Source: Candidatus Bathyarchaeum sp. (GTDB taxonomy: Archaea > Thermoproteota > Bathyarchaeia > Bathyarchaeales > Bathyarchaeaceae). From it: a DNA stretch of 10,203 nt. Where the stretch lies: NCBI GenBank assembly GCA_003096255.1, contig PIXS01000153.1, forward strand, positions 1 to 10,203. Reading direction: 5' to 3'. The notes beneath the pieces are model-generated. The model ran no database searches and had not been told where the DNA came from. It was given only the letters and a program-made list of their open reading frames with translations. The position numbers were made by a program, and so were the translations under genes. This document shows, in pieces, positions 1-5,755 of this stretch (the stretch's first letter is position 1; each line of letters starts with the position of its first letter).

Positions 1-303
1 ATCAGAGACGAAGTTGGCGAAGACACTCCTTGGCACATATCAGCGTTTCATCCGATGTATAAGCTTCCAGATTTGCCACGAACACCTGTTTCCACAATAA
101 GAACCGCCCGAAAGATTGGGCTAGAAGCAGGGCTCAAGTATGTTTACGAAGGAAACGTCCTCGGTGAAGATGGAGAAAACACTTACTGTCCAAACTGCAA
201 AAAGCCTGTAATCCAACGGTTTGGCTACTCCGTAAAAGAAACATGCATCAAGAATTCTAAGTGCGGTTACTGTGGAGCAGACATTGACGGCGTGTATGTG
301 TAG
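1..303 (+). CDS. amrS: AmmeMemoRadiSam system radical SAM enzyme, C-terminal part
   Basis: The reading frame is open from base 1 and ends at TAG 301-303, giving the last 100 residues of a gene that starts outside the window (family members run to about 330-350 residues). Visible family hallmarks are the WHIS-F-HP block (residues 11-18 of the fragment), the PDLPRTPV segment just after it, and the C-terminal 'NTYCPNC...GYCGADIDGVYV' tail with two CxxC pairs, as seen at the end of AmrS-type proteins related to pyruvate formate-lyase activating enzyme. The radical SAM CxxxCxxC cluster lies in the missing part. The family is normally encoded with AMMECR1 and Memo partners; its reaction is not settled, so I name no substrate. 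The identification is confident, although the rest of the gene cannot be checked. Confidence 0.9.
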   Translation: MRDEVGEDTPWHISAFHPMYKLPDLPRTPVSTIRTARKIGLEAGLKYVYEGNVLGEDGENTYCPNCKKPVIQRFGYSVKETCIKNSKCGYCGADIDGVYV

Positions 304-304
304 C

Positions 305-310
305 TTTTTT
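305..310 (+). terminator. U-tract terminator after amrS
   Basis: A run of six T begins one base after the amrS stop codon, with no stem-loop needed. This is the usual archaeal U-tract form of intrinsic terminator. Confidence 0.45.
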
Positions 311-338
311 GTACGTAGTTTCTTGTGACGCGTAACAG

Positions 339-344
339 TATAAA
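339..344 (+). promoter_or_regulatory. TATA box for the 371-454 RNA
   Basis: TATAAA preceded by an A-rich stretch (GTAACAG). Its centre is about 29 bp upstream of base 371, where a perfect 10-bp inverted repeat starts. This is close to the archaeal TATA-to-start distance, and no protein gene lies downstream on this strand, so it most likely drives the structured RNA. Confidence 0.5.
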
Positions 345-370
345 CCCTTCAGAAGTGGTATGGCTGTTGT

Positions 371-454
371 AAGGGCGCACGAGACAGAACGAGGGTGACG
401 CCGATCTTGGAAAAACCCCTTTCTTGTTAGTGGGTGGGAACCGTGTGCGCCCTT
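371..454 (+). ncRNA. candidate structured noncoding RNA, about 84 nt
   Basis: AAGGGCGCAC (371-380) is an exact reverse complement of GTGCGCCCTT (445-454) and would form a 10-bp closing helix, extendable by a G-U pair. Inside it a second hairpin is possible: ACA-GAA-GAGGGT (384-396) with ACCCC-TTC-TGT (415-427), with a bulge and one mismatch. About 17 nt (428-444, including GTGGGTGGGAAC) remain single-stranded on the 3' side. A TATA box sits 29 bp upstream and a T-run (465-469) lies about 10 nt downstream. It lies between convergent genes, where a long GC-rich inverted repeat is unexpected. It does not match tRNA (no T-arm), C/D box or H/ACA signatures that I can see. An extended terminator is the main alternative. 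Confidence 0.45.
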
Positions 455-480
455 CCCCCTTGCCTTTTTGAAAATATTTT

Positions 481-1107
481 TTACAATGCTAACGCGTCAA
501 CAATGAAGGAAAGTCCAAAGTAGATTAGAACTGCTCCAAAACCTGCAATCAATGCGCGGTACCATCGTTGTTTTAGAATTTTGGCGCTCCTTTTTGCAAA
601 TCCAGAAACAAAAGTCAGCCATGCGTAATCAATCCATACATGACAAACATACATCAAGACCACCCCAGCTAAGCCTGCAAACTCAAGGGCAATTAGAATC
701 AAGTTTGCACCGATGCTGAGCCACCAAACAATAAAATAAGGATTCAACCCTGTTAACGCCAGTCCCATCAAAAACAGGTTACGTGTTGTCCCTTTGGTTG
801 CGCCAGTTTCCTTTGTTTGATGTAACGAACTTCGTATCTGCATTGCCCCGAAAATTATTAGTGCTGCTCCGCCTGCAACGCCAACTGCGAACCTGACTGC
901 GGGCTCGCTTGCGACGCTTAGAAGTCCGAGGGAAAGTAACATTACCAGCGTGAACTCGATTATGCTGTGGGCGATGGAGAACACTATGCCTGTTTTTGTT
1001 CCGTTTTTTGCTCCATGAGTGATTGTTACAAAAAACATTGGTCCGGGAGCTAAGGCGCCTGATGCAGAAAGTATGATGACTGTGGCTGCGAAGCTTACTA
1101 TGTCCAT
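481..1107 (-). CDS. LysE/RhtB-family translocator
   Basis: A 208-residue protein with about six hydrophobic segments, the usual size for LysE/RhtB exporters. Family markers are the N-terminal PGP motif (residues 21-23, in ALAPGPMFFV) after helix 1, and the LNPYFIVWW motif (121-129) at the start of the central helix pair. Members export amino acids or related small metabolites by proton antiport at the cytoplasmic membrane; the substrate cannot be told from sequence. The ATG start at 1105-1107 has no ribosome binding site, but ATTATA on the minus strand lies about 26 bp upstream, so the transcript is probably leaderless. It converges with amrS and diverges from the small membrane gene at 1250. 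Confidence 0.88.
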   Translation of the reverse strand: MDIVSFAATVIILSASGALAPGPMFFVTITHGAKNGTKTGIVFSIAHSIIEFTLVMLLSLGLLSVASEPAVRFAVGVAGGAALIIFGAMQIRSSLHQTKETGATKGTTRNLFLMGLALTGLNPYFIVWWLSIGANLILIALEFAGLAGVVLMYVCHVWIDYAWLTFVSGFAKRSAKILKQRWYRALIAGFGAVLIYFGLSFIVDALAL

Positions 1108-1129
1108 AATTGTAGGGAGATGTGGTTGC

Positions 1130-1135
1130 TATAAT
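1130..1135 (-). promoter_or_regulatory. TATA box of the LysE-type gene (leaderless)
   Basis: ATTATA on the minus strand, with its centre about 26 bp from the A of the start codon. Transcription would begin at or next to the ATG, which explains the missing Shine-Dalgarno sequence. Confidence 0.45.
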
Positions 1136-1168
1136 GGTTTTTCTGTTTGTGTATTTGTGTTGAACAAC

Positions 1169-1210
1169 AATACGAAAACGTTTATTACGTATTAAGATAC
1201 TGTATATGAA
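1169..1210 (+). promoter_or_regulatory. promoter and operator-like inverted repeat upstream of 1250 gene
   Basis: AATACG (1169-1174) and CGTATT (1188-1193) form an inverted repeat around the palindrome AAACGTTT (1176-1183). Two TATA candidates are present: TTTATTAC (1181-1188), inside the repeat, and TATATGAA (1203-1210). The second would place the start near 1231, just before the GAGGT ribosome binding site at 1239-1243. A protein bound to the repeat could block the promoter. The repeat arms are short, so this is only suggestive. Confidence 0.3.
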
Positions 1211-1249
1211 TTGGGGGCACGCAACAAAAAACTAAACAGAGGTTAAACT

Positions 1250-1504
1250 GTGAAAGCGGCACCAATCTTTATCGCGTTTTTCATAATGTTTACAGCAGCT
1301 TCGATAGCTGTTCCTGTTCCCCTGTTCCCAGGTAACCTTGTTGCATCATTTCTGAACATCCCCTTTCTAGAATACGCCATATACATTGAAGCCATAACAA
1401 ACGGCATAACCTATGGCGTAGTAATCTATTTCGTGTTTTTCTTAATTGGCAAAAAACTAGACGACTCAGTTCCGTTAGACTCAAAAAAACGTTCATTACG
1501 CTAA
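1250..1504 (+). CDS. small two-helix membrane protein, unrecognised
   Basis: An 84-residue protein starting with GTG at 1250-1252, supported by GAGGT (1239-1243) six bases upstream. Residues 3-35 form a hydrophobic segment (IFIAFFIMFTAASIAVPVPLF) and residues 43-66 a second one (YIEAITNGITYGVVIYFVFFLIG). A short charged tail follows (KKLDD...SKKRSLR). No enzymatic motif is visible. The basic tail suggests the C-terminus stays in the cytoplasm. I do not recognise the family. It is not obviously linked to the divergent exporter, though the two share an intergenic promoter region. Confidence 0.65.
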   Translation: MKAAPIFIAFFIMFTAASIAVPVPLFPGNLVASFLNIPFLEYAIYIEAITNGITYGVVIYFVFFLIGKKLDDSVPLDSKKRSLR

Positions 1505-1514
1505 CCTGCAAACT

Positions 1515-1524
1515 AGATAAAATA
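1515..1524 (+). promoter_or_regulatory. TATA-like element for the 1545-1623 RNA
   Basis: GATAAAATAA is centred about 25 bp upstream of base 1545, where an 8-bp inverted repeat begins. The spacing fits an archaeal promoter for the structured RNA; AT-rich sequence is common here, so chance is possible. Confidence 0.35.
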
Positions 1525-1544
1525 AATGCAGGGGTCTGCCAGCC

Positions 1545-1623
1545 TATTAGTCTTCATTCCTGCTAAGGTCGGTCTGGGACGGCTACATCATCCCCCACAG
1601 AAACAAGCCGTCCCCGACTAATA
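1545..1623 (+). ncRNA. candidate structured noncoding RNA, about 79 nt
   Basis: Two nested perfect helices are visible. TATTAGTC (1545-1552) pairs with GACTAATA (1616-1623), and GGGACGGCT (1576-1584) pairs with AGCCGTCCC (1606-1614). They are separated by one base on the 3' side and 23 bases on the 5' side; the apical loop is 21 nt. Nested 8-bp and 9-bp perfect arms ending within a base of each other are unlikely by chance. A small hairpin GCAG/CTGC (1528-1539) precedes it. Both neighbouring genes are on the same strand, so it could instead be a processed 3' UTR of the small membrane gene. I see no known RNA family signature. The rest of the 1505-1878 gap holds the promoter of the next gene. 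Confidence 0.5.
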
Positions 1624-1774
1624 AAGTCTTTAACGGCATGTGTCACATGAAAAATACTGAAGCTAAAAAGAAACTCAGAGTCAATGTCCTAAATTGTGAC
1701 TTTTTTGGTGTAAACATTAATAGTGCAACTTCGCATTTTCCCTTTTTCGTTCTTTAGACGTAATAAATTCGAAA

Positions 1775-1873
1775 AATTATAATTATAACTGGGGGTATAA
1801 CTTGATTCGCTGGGGGAGTGTATCATCTACTTTTAGTGATAACCCTGCTGCAAAGACGGACTTATTGGAGGTG
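1775..1873 (+). promoter_or_regulatory. promoter, twin CTGGGGG boxes and RBS of the 435-residue gene
   Basis: An AT-rich TATA region (AATTATAATTATAAC, 1775-1789, with GTATAA at 1795-1800) is followed by a leader of roughly 55-70 nt. CTGGGGG occurs at 1789-1795 and again at 1810-1816, exactly 21 bp apart, or two helical turns, so a dimeric factor could bind both on one face. The ribosome binding site GGAGGTGA (1867-1873) is strong and lies five bases before the ATG, which fixes the start. Confidence 0.4.
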
Positions 1874-1878
1874 AAAAA

Positions 1879-3186
1879 ATGAGTAGAAGAAAGAGAGAAA
1901 GGACAACAAAAATGTTTGAATTAGGAGAATCCTGTAAACCAGTTCCCTTCAAACCTGAACCCACCTGTGATGTGATGAACCTTAATTTCCGTTTCCGCGT
2001 TATTTCACCAAAAACTAAGAAGTTTGTTTGGGTTGGATTGCATTATGAGCTTAAGCGTTGTAGTTTAGAATACACTTTAGGTGACCTGCTTTACTCGACA
2101 ACTTTGCTTCCTCAAGAGAAAGTTTGGCTTTCCTTCAGGAACCGTCATTCTGTTTCCCGGCTTACCGAGGACTCTTCTTTTTCGGCACATTGTCATTCAA
2201 GAAGTAATGAATCTTTGTGGATGGACACGTATCGGAATCTAGCGACAGATGTTTCGATGTCTGACAATATTAGAACACGGTCCTCTTCGCAAAGTAGTTT
2301 TGAAACTAAAGCCGATGGCGGATACTGGAGTTTTCTGTTTTTTGGTGGGGGTGACGTTTCAGCTGAAGGCAAGTTTGATTCCAGTTCTGCGTATGATTAC
2401 TCTAGAGAAATAAATCAGCATCTTCGTTCTAGTTTCCATCAAACAAACGAAATCACTAGAACCGCAGAATCAACATCAATTACTGAAATTAATAGCCATC
2501 GAACCGTTGAAAAAGAAGAAAAAGACGAAGTAAAAACTGGAGTACGGGTATTCCAAAACATCAATCACTGTCACACTCTGACCTTCTTGTTCTATAATAT
2601 TGCAAGACGCCAAGAAGTAACCATCAAGTTGAATGGTGTAACCTACAGGGCAATAAATCCAGACACAGAACAGGACATGCCAATTATTAGAAAAGGCTAT
2701 CAGTTGGCAGTAGCTGAAAACCAAGAAATTTTGAAGTATGACCAAATCAAACAACCTGAATACATGGCCATGTTAGCAACTACTGGCAATCCTACATATC
2801 CTCGCACTTCTAAATATGTTGTAGCAGCCAAAATGCCAAGGACAGTGAAATCAGATAAGGCGTTTATAGATTCAGCTCCATCTGTTAGCATGAAGATTCC
2901 CGCAACTGAAAGAGTAACTGCTGTTGACGAAGTTAAGAAGCTACTACCTGAATCAAAGTTCAGTTTCAGTTTCCACCAAGTAAGCCTATTGCCCACAAAC
3001 GCAGTTTATGTAGAATCTGCGTTAGGCTCATGCCTCGCTTGTGAACCCTATGTAATGGAAAAGCAGAAGTTAGAGTTAGAACGTTTGAGCCTCGAAAACC
3101 AGCTTCTCCAACGCCGAATTGAGCTTTTAGACCAACACCAACTCTACAGATGTTGTCCTGGAACTGAAGCTGAGACCGATGACTAA
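1879..3186 (+). CDS. uncharacterised 435-residue protein, HCH-LT type with C-terminal coiled coil
   Basis: The start is fixed by GGAGGTGA five bases upstream. No signal peptide or membrane segment is visible. Regions in order: a basic N-terminus; a beta-rich part (35-95) with the block LLYSTTLLPQEKVWLSF; a Ser/Gly-rich linker (125-175, including FFGGGDVSAEGKFDSSS); a Thr/Glu-rich helical stretch (180-218); NINHCHTLTFLFYN (227-240) followed by beta strands; and a Cys-bearing end with CLAC (385-388), a Leu/Glu-rich coiled coil (390-420) and CC (425-426). From memory this order (a 'Y-S-LAPGE' block, a Ser/Gly linker, then 'NHCHALT') resembles large uncharacterised bacterial proteins; I know of no function for them. 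The gene stands alone. CDS confidence is high, function unknown. Confidence 0.85.
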   Translation: MSRRKRERTTKMFELGESCKPVPFKPEPTCDVMNLNFRFRVISPKTKKFVWVGLHYELKRCSLEYTLGDLLYSTTLLPQEKVWLSFRNRHSVSRLTEDSSFSAHCHSRSNESLWMDTYRNLATDVSMSDNIRTRSSSQSSFETKADGGYWSFLFFGGGDVSAEGKFDSSSAYDYSREINQHLRSSFHQTNEITRTAESTSITEINSHRTVEKEEKDEVKTGVRVFQNINHCHTLTFLFYNIARRQEVTIKLNGVTYRAINPDTEQDMPIIRKGYQLAVAENQEILKYDQIKQPEYMAMLATTGNPTYPRTSKYVVAAKMPRTVKSDKAFIDSAPSVSMKIPATERVTAVDEVKKLLPESKFSFSFHQVSLLPTNAVYVESALGSCLACEPYVMEKQKLELERLSLENQLLQRRIELLDQHQLYRCCPGTEAETDD

Positions 3187-3248
3187 ATGAGAACCTAGTC
3201 AACATGAACCTGTAATGTTTCAAACAGTTTCCCACCCATCATTTCCTC

Positions 3249-3254
3249 TTTTTT
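3249..3254 (+). terminator. U-tract terminator after the 435-residue gene
   Basis: A T6 run in a pyrimidine-rich stretch (3240-3260) about 60 bp after the stop codon, on the strand of the preceding gene. There is no clear stem, in keeping with archaeal termination. Confidence 0.4.
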
Positions 3255-3323
3255 CTTTCATAAAAACTGAATTATGACGCAAATTTTGGATTTCAAGCAA
3301 AAATGCTAGAACAAAAAATTGAG

Positions 3324-3415
3324 AAAAAAAGTAAAAAATCACTGAGCACTAAGGGTGGGATGGCTACAAAATTCCCCATGTTTTTGGGGATTCTGTGCTT
3401 TTAATGCTTTCAGTG
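3324..3415 (-). terminator. structured 3' end with U-tracts for the winged-helix gene
   Basis: Nested inverted repeats: CACTGA (3340-3345) with TCAGTG (3410-3415), GCAC (3346-3349) with GTGC (3395-3398), and CCCCA (3374-3378) with TGGGG (3385-3389). Read on the minus strand, the folded block is followed directly by T6 and T7 runs (the A-runs at 3324-3338). It lies 25 bases past the stop of the minus-strand winged-helix gene, so it fits its 3' UTR and terminator. A separate small RNA cannot be excluded. Confidence 0.4.
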
Positions 3416-3439
3416 TGTTGTCCACTAAAAAATGTGGGT

Positions 3440-3703
3440 TTACATCCAAGATATTTTGATGATGTTGCGTTTTTCTAGGCGCCTCATTGCTTCGAGAAAT
3501 TCGCTTTTTTGTTTTCCACTTACTTCGAAGTGTTCCATTATTTCTGTAACTGGTGTTTGTGCTGATCCGCTTCTTTGATGTCGGCGCTGTAAGTAGTCGA
3601 CGACCCGCCTTTCGATTTTTCCACACTTCCATGTTGTGTTCCGAAGGAGTGTGGCTATGGAACTCAAAGTTTTTTGTGCTTCTATTCCCCTTCGTTTAGC
3701 CAG
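3440..3703 (-). CDS. small winged-helix-like DNA-binding protein
   Basis: An 87-residue basic protein if it starts at CTG 3701-3703. I chose that start because GAGGTGA (3710-3716 on the minus strand) lies exactly six bases upstream. A later in-frame TTG (3665-3667) has no ribosome binding site. The extended N-terminus reads MAKRRGIEAQK. Residues about 30-87 look like a winged helix: KIERRVVDYLQRR (helix 1), TPVTEIMEHFEV (helix 2), KQKSEFLEAMRRLEKRNIIKI (recognition helix and wing). It is probably a transcription regulator. Its target is unknown; the divergent YkgJ-type gene is the closest candidate. No metal-binding cluster is seen (one Cys). The CTG start is unusual and needs confirmation. 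Confidence 0.6.
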   Translation of the reverse strand: MAKRRGIEAQKTLSSIATLLRNTTWKCGKIERRVVDYLQRRHQRSGSAQTPVTEIMEHFEVSGKQKSEFLEAMRRLEKRNIIKISWM

Positions 3704-3746
3704 AGTCTTTCACCTCTACGTCTCCGAAACTGACGAAACTGTAATA

Positions 3747-3784
3747 GGAGTGGTTATTTTTGTTCTTTTGCCTAAACATTTATA
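3747..3784. promoter_or_regulatory. divergent promoter region (winged helix / YkgJ-type)
   Basis: TTTATA (3779-3784) lies about 26 bp before a predicted start near 3807, leaving a 26-nt leader with GAGGG (3821-3825) before the GTG of the YkgJ-type gene. On the minus strand, AAAAATAACC (about 3749-3758) would start transcription near 3727, just upstream of GAGGTGA for the winged-helix gene. The two promoters lie back to back, which allows joint control. Confidence 0.4.
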
Positions 3785-3832
3785 GCTGAGGATGTCCACG
3801 CGACCAATTCTTACAAGTTTGAGGGATTTACA

Positions 3833-4357
3833 GTGGACGGCTTTGTGGCAATACTCACCCTGAATTCAGCGGCTACTTCAGTTGTTGATGTTTCGATGGG
3901 CGAAAAACAGTACCGTTTTACATGCAAGCGATGTGCCTCCCTTTGTTGTAGCCTCGGAGGTCCAGTAATCACAAAAAAAGAAGCCGAATCCATAGAAAAC
4001 ACGGGGCTTTCTTCATGTGGCTTTATTGAACCCCTTACCTCGGGTGTCAATTGTTCCTCGCTCGTGGTTGGTGGCCTAAAAACCAGAAGCGATGGGTCAT
4101 GTGTCTTTCTTGAATCTGACCAAACCAAAAACAATAGACGATGTGGCATCTACTCTGTGAGGCCTGCACTTTGCAGACTTTACCCTTTTACCTTCGAACA
4201 GTGTGGTCCAGACAAAGTTGCTTTGAAAATTATTCCTTGTTGTTTGGGGCTGAACAGTTCCGAAGGTCAAGTAGTCACTGAAAACTACATTTTAGAAAAT
4301 GTTGTTGGGCCTCTTCTTGATGCTATGCAGGTGCTTCAGAAAGATGATAAGTTTTAA
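3833..4357 (+). CDS. YkgJ-family cysteine cluster protein
   Basis: 174 residues from GTG 3833, with GAGGG (3821-3825) seven bases upstream; an ATG at 3896 is possible but has no such site. The cysteine pattern defines the family: CKRCASLCC (31-39), then C90 in GSCVFL, C104 in RRCGIYSVRPALC (C114) followed by RLYPF, C124, and CC at 136-137. YkgJ-type (zinc- or iron-chelating, FliB-like) proteins bind a metal cluster through these cysteines. Some relatives are linked to lysine N-methylation of flagellin, but most have no assigned role and nothing here points to flagella. It is soluble, with no signal peptide. It diverges from a winged-helix regulator and overlaps the stop of the next gene by four bases. 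Confidence 0.85.
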   Translation: MDGFVAILTLNSAATSVVDVSMGEKQYRFTCKRCASLCCSLGGPVITKKEAESIENTGLSSCGFIEPLTSGVNCSSLVVGGLKTRSDGSCVFLESDQTKNNRRCGIYSVRPALCRLYPFTFEQCGPDKVALKIIPCCLGLNSSEGQVVTENYILENVVGPLLDAMQVLQKDDKF

Positions 4358-4725
4358 GCAAGTTTTCCATGTTTGGCTTTGAAGCTGCCGTTGCATGTGA
4401 TTTTGCCTTTGCTGTCAGTTTCACACTTGATTTCTTTGCTTATTGTGACGCCAGTTAATCGTCTGAAGGCTTTCCCGAAGTCGTCTTCGTTATCGTCAAA
4501 CCAGCACAGAACATAGTTGTCTGCTTTTCCTTCCTTTGTTGTCATGTAGTCGATTTTGCCCATTATTGGAAAGAACTCGTCAAGAACACAACTTAACTCA
4601 TTTTCCTCGTTCTGTTTAGAGACTTTGAACTTGCGTGCTTTTACTGCGACAAAGGGCTCTTTTTCCTGTTTGCCAAACCGCTCTTTATAGAAAGTTATTA
4701 CTGGTTTATTCCAAACTAACTGCAC
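4354..4725 (-). CDS. hypothetical protein, 123 residues
   Basis: Starts at GTG 4723-4725 with a G-rich site (GGGGG, seven bases upstream on the minus strand); a TATA-like CTATATC lies about 45 bp upstream. The protein is soluble and mixed in charge, with an aromatic N-terminus (LVWNKPVITFYKERFG), an acidic middle (WFDDNEDDFGKAFRRLTG) that looks like a structured domain, and a beta-like C-terminus (TISKEIKCETDSKGKITC). Four cysteines are scattered and not arranged as CxxC pairs. I do not recognise the family. Its stop codon overlaps that of the convergent YkgJ-type gene in a shared TTAA. The strong ORF, start signals and compact spacing support a real gene. Confidence 0.65.
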   Translation of the reverse strand: MQLVWNKPVITFYKERFGKQEKEPFVAVKARKFKVSKQNEENELSCVLDEFFPIMGKIDYMTTKEGKADNYVLCWFDDNEDDFGKAFRRLTGVTISKEIKCETDSKGKITCNGSFKAKHGKLA

Positions 4726-4767
4726 AATATTTCCCCCAAGGCTCTAGTAACCTAATGAGTTTCAGTT

Positions 4768-4775
4768 GATATAGA
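4768..4775 (-). promoter_or_regulatory. TATA box of the 123-residue protein gene
   Basis: CTATATC on the minus strand in the 58-bp gap behind the cupin gene. Transcription would start near 4746, giving a leader of about 20 nt that contains the GGGGG site. This suggests the gene is transcribed separately from the cupin. Confidence 0.35.
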
Positions 4776-4783
4776 GTTTTTCG

Positions 4784-5125
4784 TTATTCTTTGATGTAAG
4801 GCACTAAGCACAGGAACTTGCAGATTTTATCACTGGTGTTTCTTAGCTGGTGGGTCTCGTTTGCAGGAATGAAAATTGCGTCTCCCGCTTTGAAGGGTTT
4901 TTCTTCTTTTCCACCAACCACAACTCCTTCTCCTTCTAGTATGAACACTTCATGTTCCCAGTTGTGGCTGTGAAGTGGGCTATTTCCTCCTGATTGCATC
5001 TCGAACAGTCTCATTGCGAAGTTTTTGGCGCCCATCTCTTTGGTTATTAGCCATCTGACTGTCAGGTTTTTGCTTCCGCCTTCTACGTCTTTTGCTTGTA
5101 TGTTGGTGTACGGAAAGATGTTCAT
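4784..5125 (-). CDS. cupin-domain protein (single small cupin)
   Basis: 113 residues from ATG 5123-5125, with AAGGAGA nine bases upstream. It is a single conserved beta-barrel domain. Cupin motif 1 is SPLHSHNWEHEVFILEGEG (49-67), giving metal ligands H52, H54 and E59. Motif 2 is GDAIFIPANETHQLRN (81-96), with H92 as fourth ligand; N89 replaces the usual glycine of PxG. All four metal-binding positions are kept, so it probably binds a divalent metal. The substrate cannot be read from sequence; small stand-alone cupins range from sugar and acid enzymes to sensors. It diverges from the HTH-PH operon across a region holding a strong inverted repeat, so they may share regulation. Confidence 0.85.
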   Translation of the reverse strand: MNIFPYTNIQAKDVEGGSKNLTVRWLITKEMGAKNFAMRLFEMQSGGNSPLHSHNWEHEVFILEGEGVVVGGKEEKPFKAGDAIFIPANETHQLRNTSDKICKFLCLVPYIKE

Positions 5126-5197
5126 TTTTTGTTTTCTCCTTGTGTGTGTTGTTATTTAGTCTGTGTCTGTTTTTGTGTTTTGTTGTCTATGTGGGAA

Positions 5198-5235
5198 GCT
5201 TTATTAGTAAATGTTTACCATATTTTGGTAAACAT
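5198..5235. promoter_or_regulatory. shared promoter and perfect inverted-repeat operator
   Basis: ATGTTTACCA (5211-5220) and TGGTAAACAT (5226-5235) are exact reverse complements around a 5-bp spacer. TTTATTAG (5200-5207), a TATA-like element readable on both strands (CTAATAAA on minus), abuts it. For the plus-strand HTH gene, transcription would start around 5230, inside the right arm. A dimeric repressor on this site would block it and could also affect the divergent cupin promoter. The HTH protein encoded 15 bp downstream is the natural candidate for autoregulation (inference). Confidence 0.6.
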
Positions 5236-5249
5236 ATGCTGGGGAATAA

Positions 5250-5753
5250 ATGGGGTTACTGTCAACACACGAATCAGCAGTATGGAAACACTTCCAGAAA
5301 GGAAAAGCGACCAGCGACATCGCCCAAGAAAGCAAAGAAAGCTGGAGTTCATCCTATGTCTCACGGGTTCTCAACAGAACCAGAAAAAAAATTTCAAAGG
5401 CCCTTGAGGAACACGCGAAAAGTCACAGACTAGATGTCGAAACTCTCCTAGACTACAAAGGCTTGCTCATAGGATTCGACTACCAAGCTAACGCGCAAGT
5501 ATACATAGTCTTCACGGAAGCCCTTGGAATAATAGTGTGGTACAAACATGACTCCTACGCAGGTAAACTCTGTCCCGAATGCCCAAAAGAATCTGAATGC
5601 AGAAAAATCCTAGACACAATCCTTGAAGAATACAATCTTCCACTCAGACCTGACGAAAAACAGCTTCTCATGACACAACAGTCCATAACTATTCTCAGCA
5701 AACTTGCAGCAAAACAAACTCCCCGGTATAAACGAAAAAATGAATGTGAATAA
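5250..5753 (+). CDS. HTH regulator with C-terminal CxxCx5C cluster
   Basis: 167 residues from ATG 5250, with GGGGA five to six bases upstream. Residues 4-52 form a helix-turn-helix of the sigma-region-4/Tfx-like kind (ESAVWKHFQKGKATSDIAQ then SSYVSRVLNRTRKKISKAL). Residues 60-103 form a beta-rich domain (LIGFDYQANAQVYIVFTEALGIIVWYKH). This is followed by CPECPKESEC (C108, C111, C117), then a helical end and a basic tail. The three spaced cysteines could bind a metal or an iron-sulfur centre, or act as a redox switch; this is inference. It is cotranscribed with the PH-domain membrane protein two bases downstream. The inverted repeat just upstream suggests autoregulation. Tfx-like assignment is tentative. 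Confidence 0.75.
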   Translation: MGLLSTHESAVWKHFQKGKATSDIAQESKESWSSSYVSRVLNRTRKKISKALEEHAKSHRLDVETLLDYKGLLIGFDYQANAQVYIVFTEALGIIVWYKHDSYAGKLCPECPKESECRKILDTILEEYNLPLRPDEKQLLMTQQSITILSKLAAKQTPRYKRKNECE

Positions 5754-5755
5754 AA

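Noticed and set aside
371..454. tRNA or tRNA-like gene
   Set aside because: The length and closing stem are suggestive, but there is no T-arm, no D-arm and no plausible anticodon loop.
1647..1757. 36-codon ORF in the gap before the 435-residue gene
   Set aside because: No ribosome site, no promoter at a suitable distance, and no protein-like features.
5092..5433. Two overlapping plus-strand ORFs across the cupin-HTH gap
   Set aside because: Their N-terminal Cys/Phe/Val-rich sequence comes from the T-rich intergenic DNA, and the rest is an out-of-frame reading of the HTH gene.
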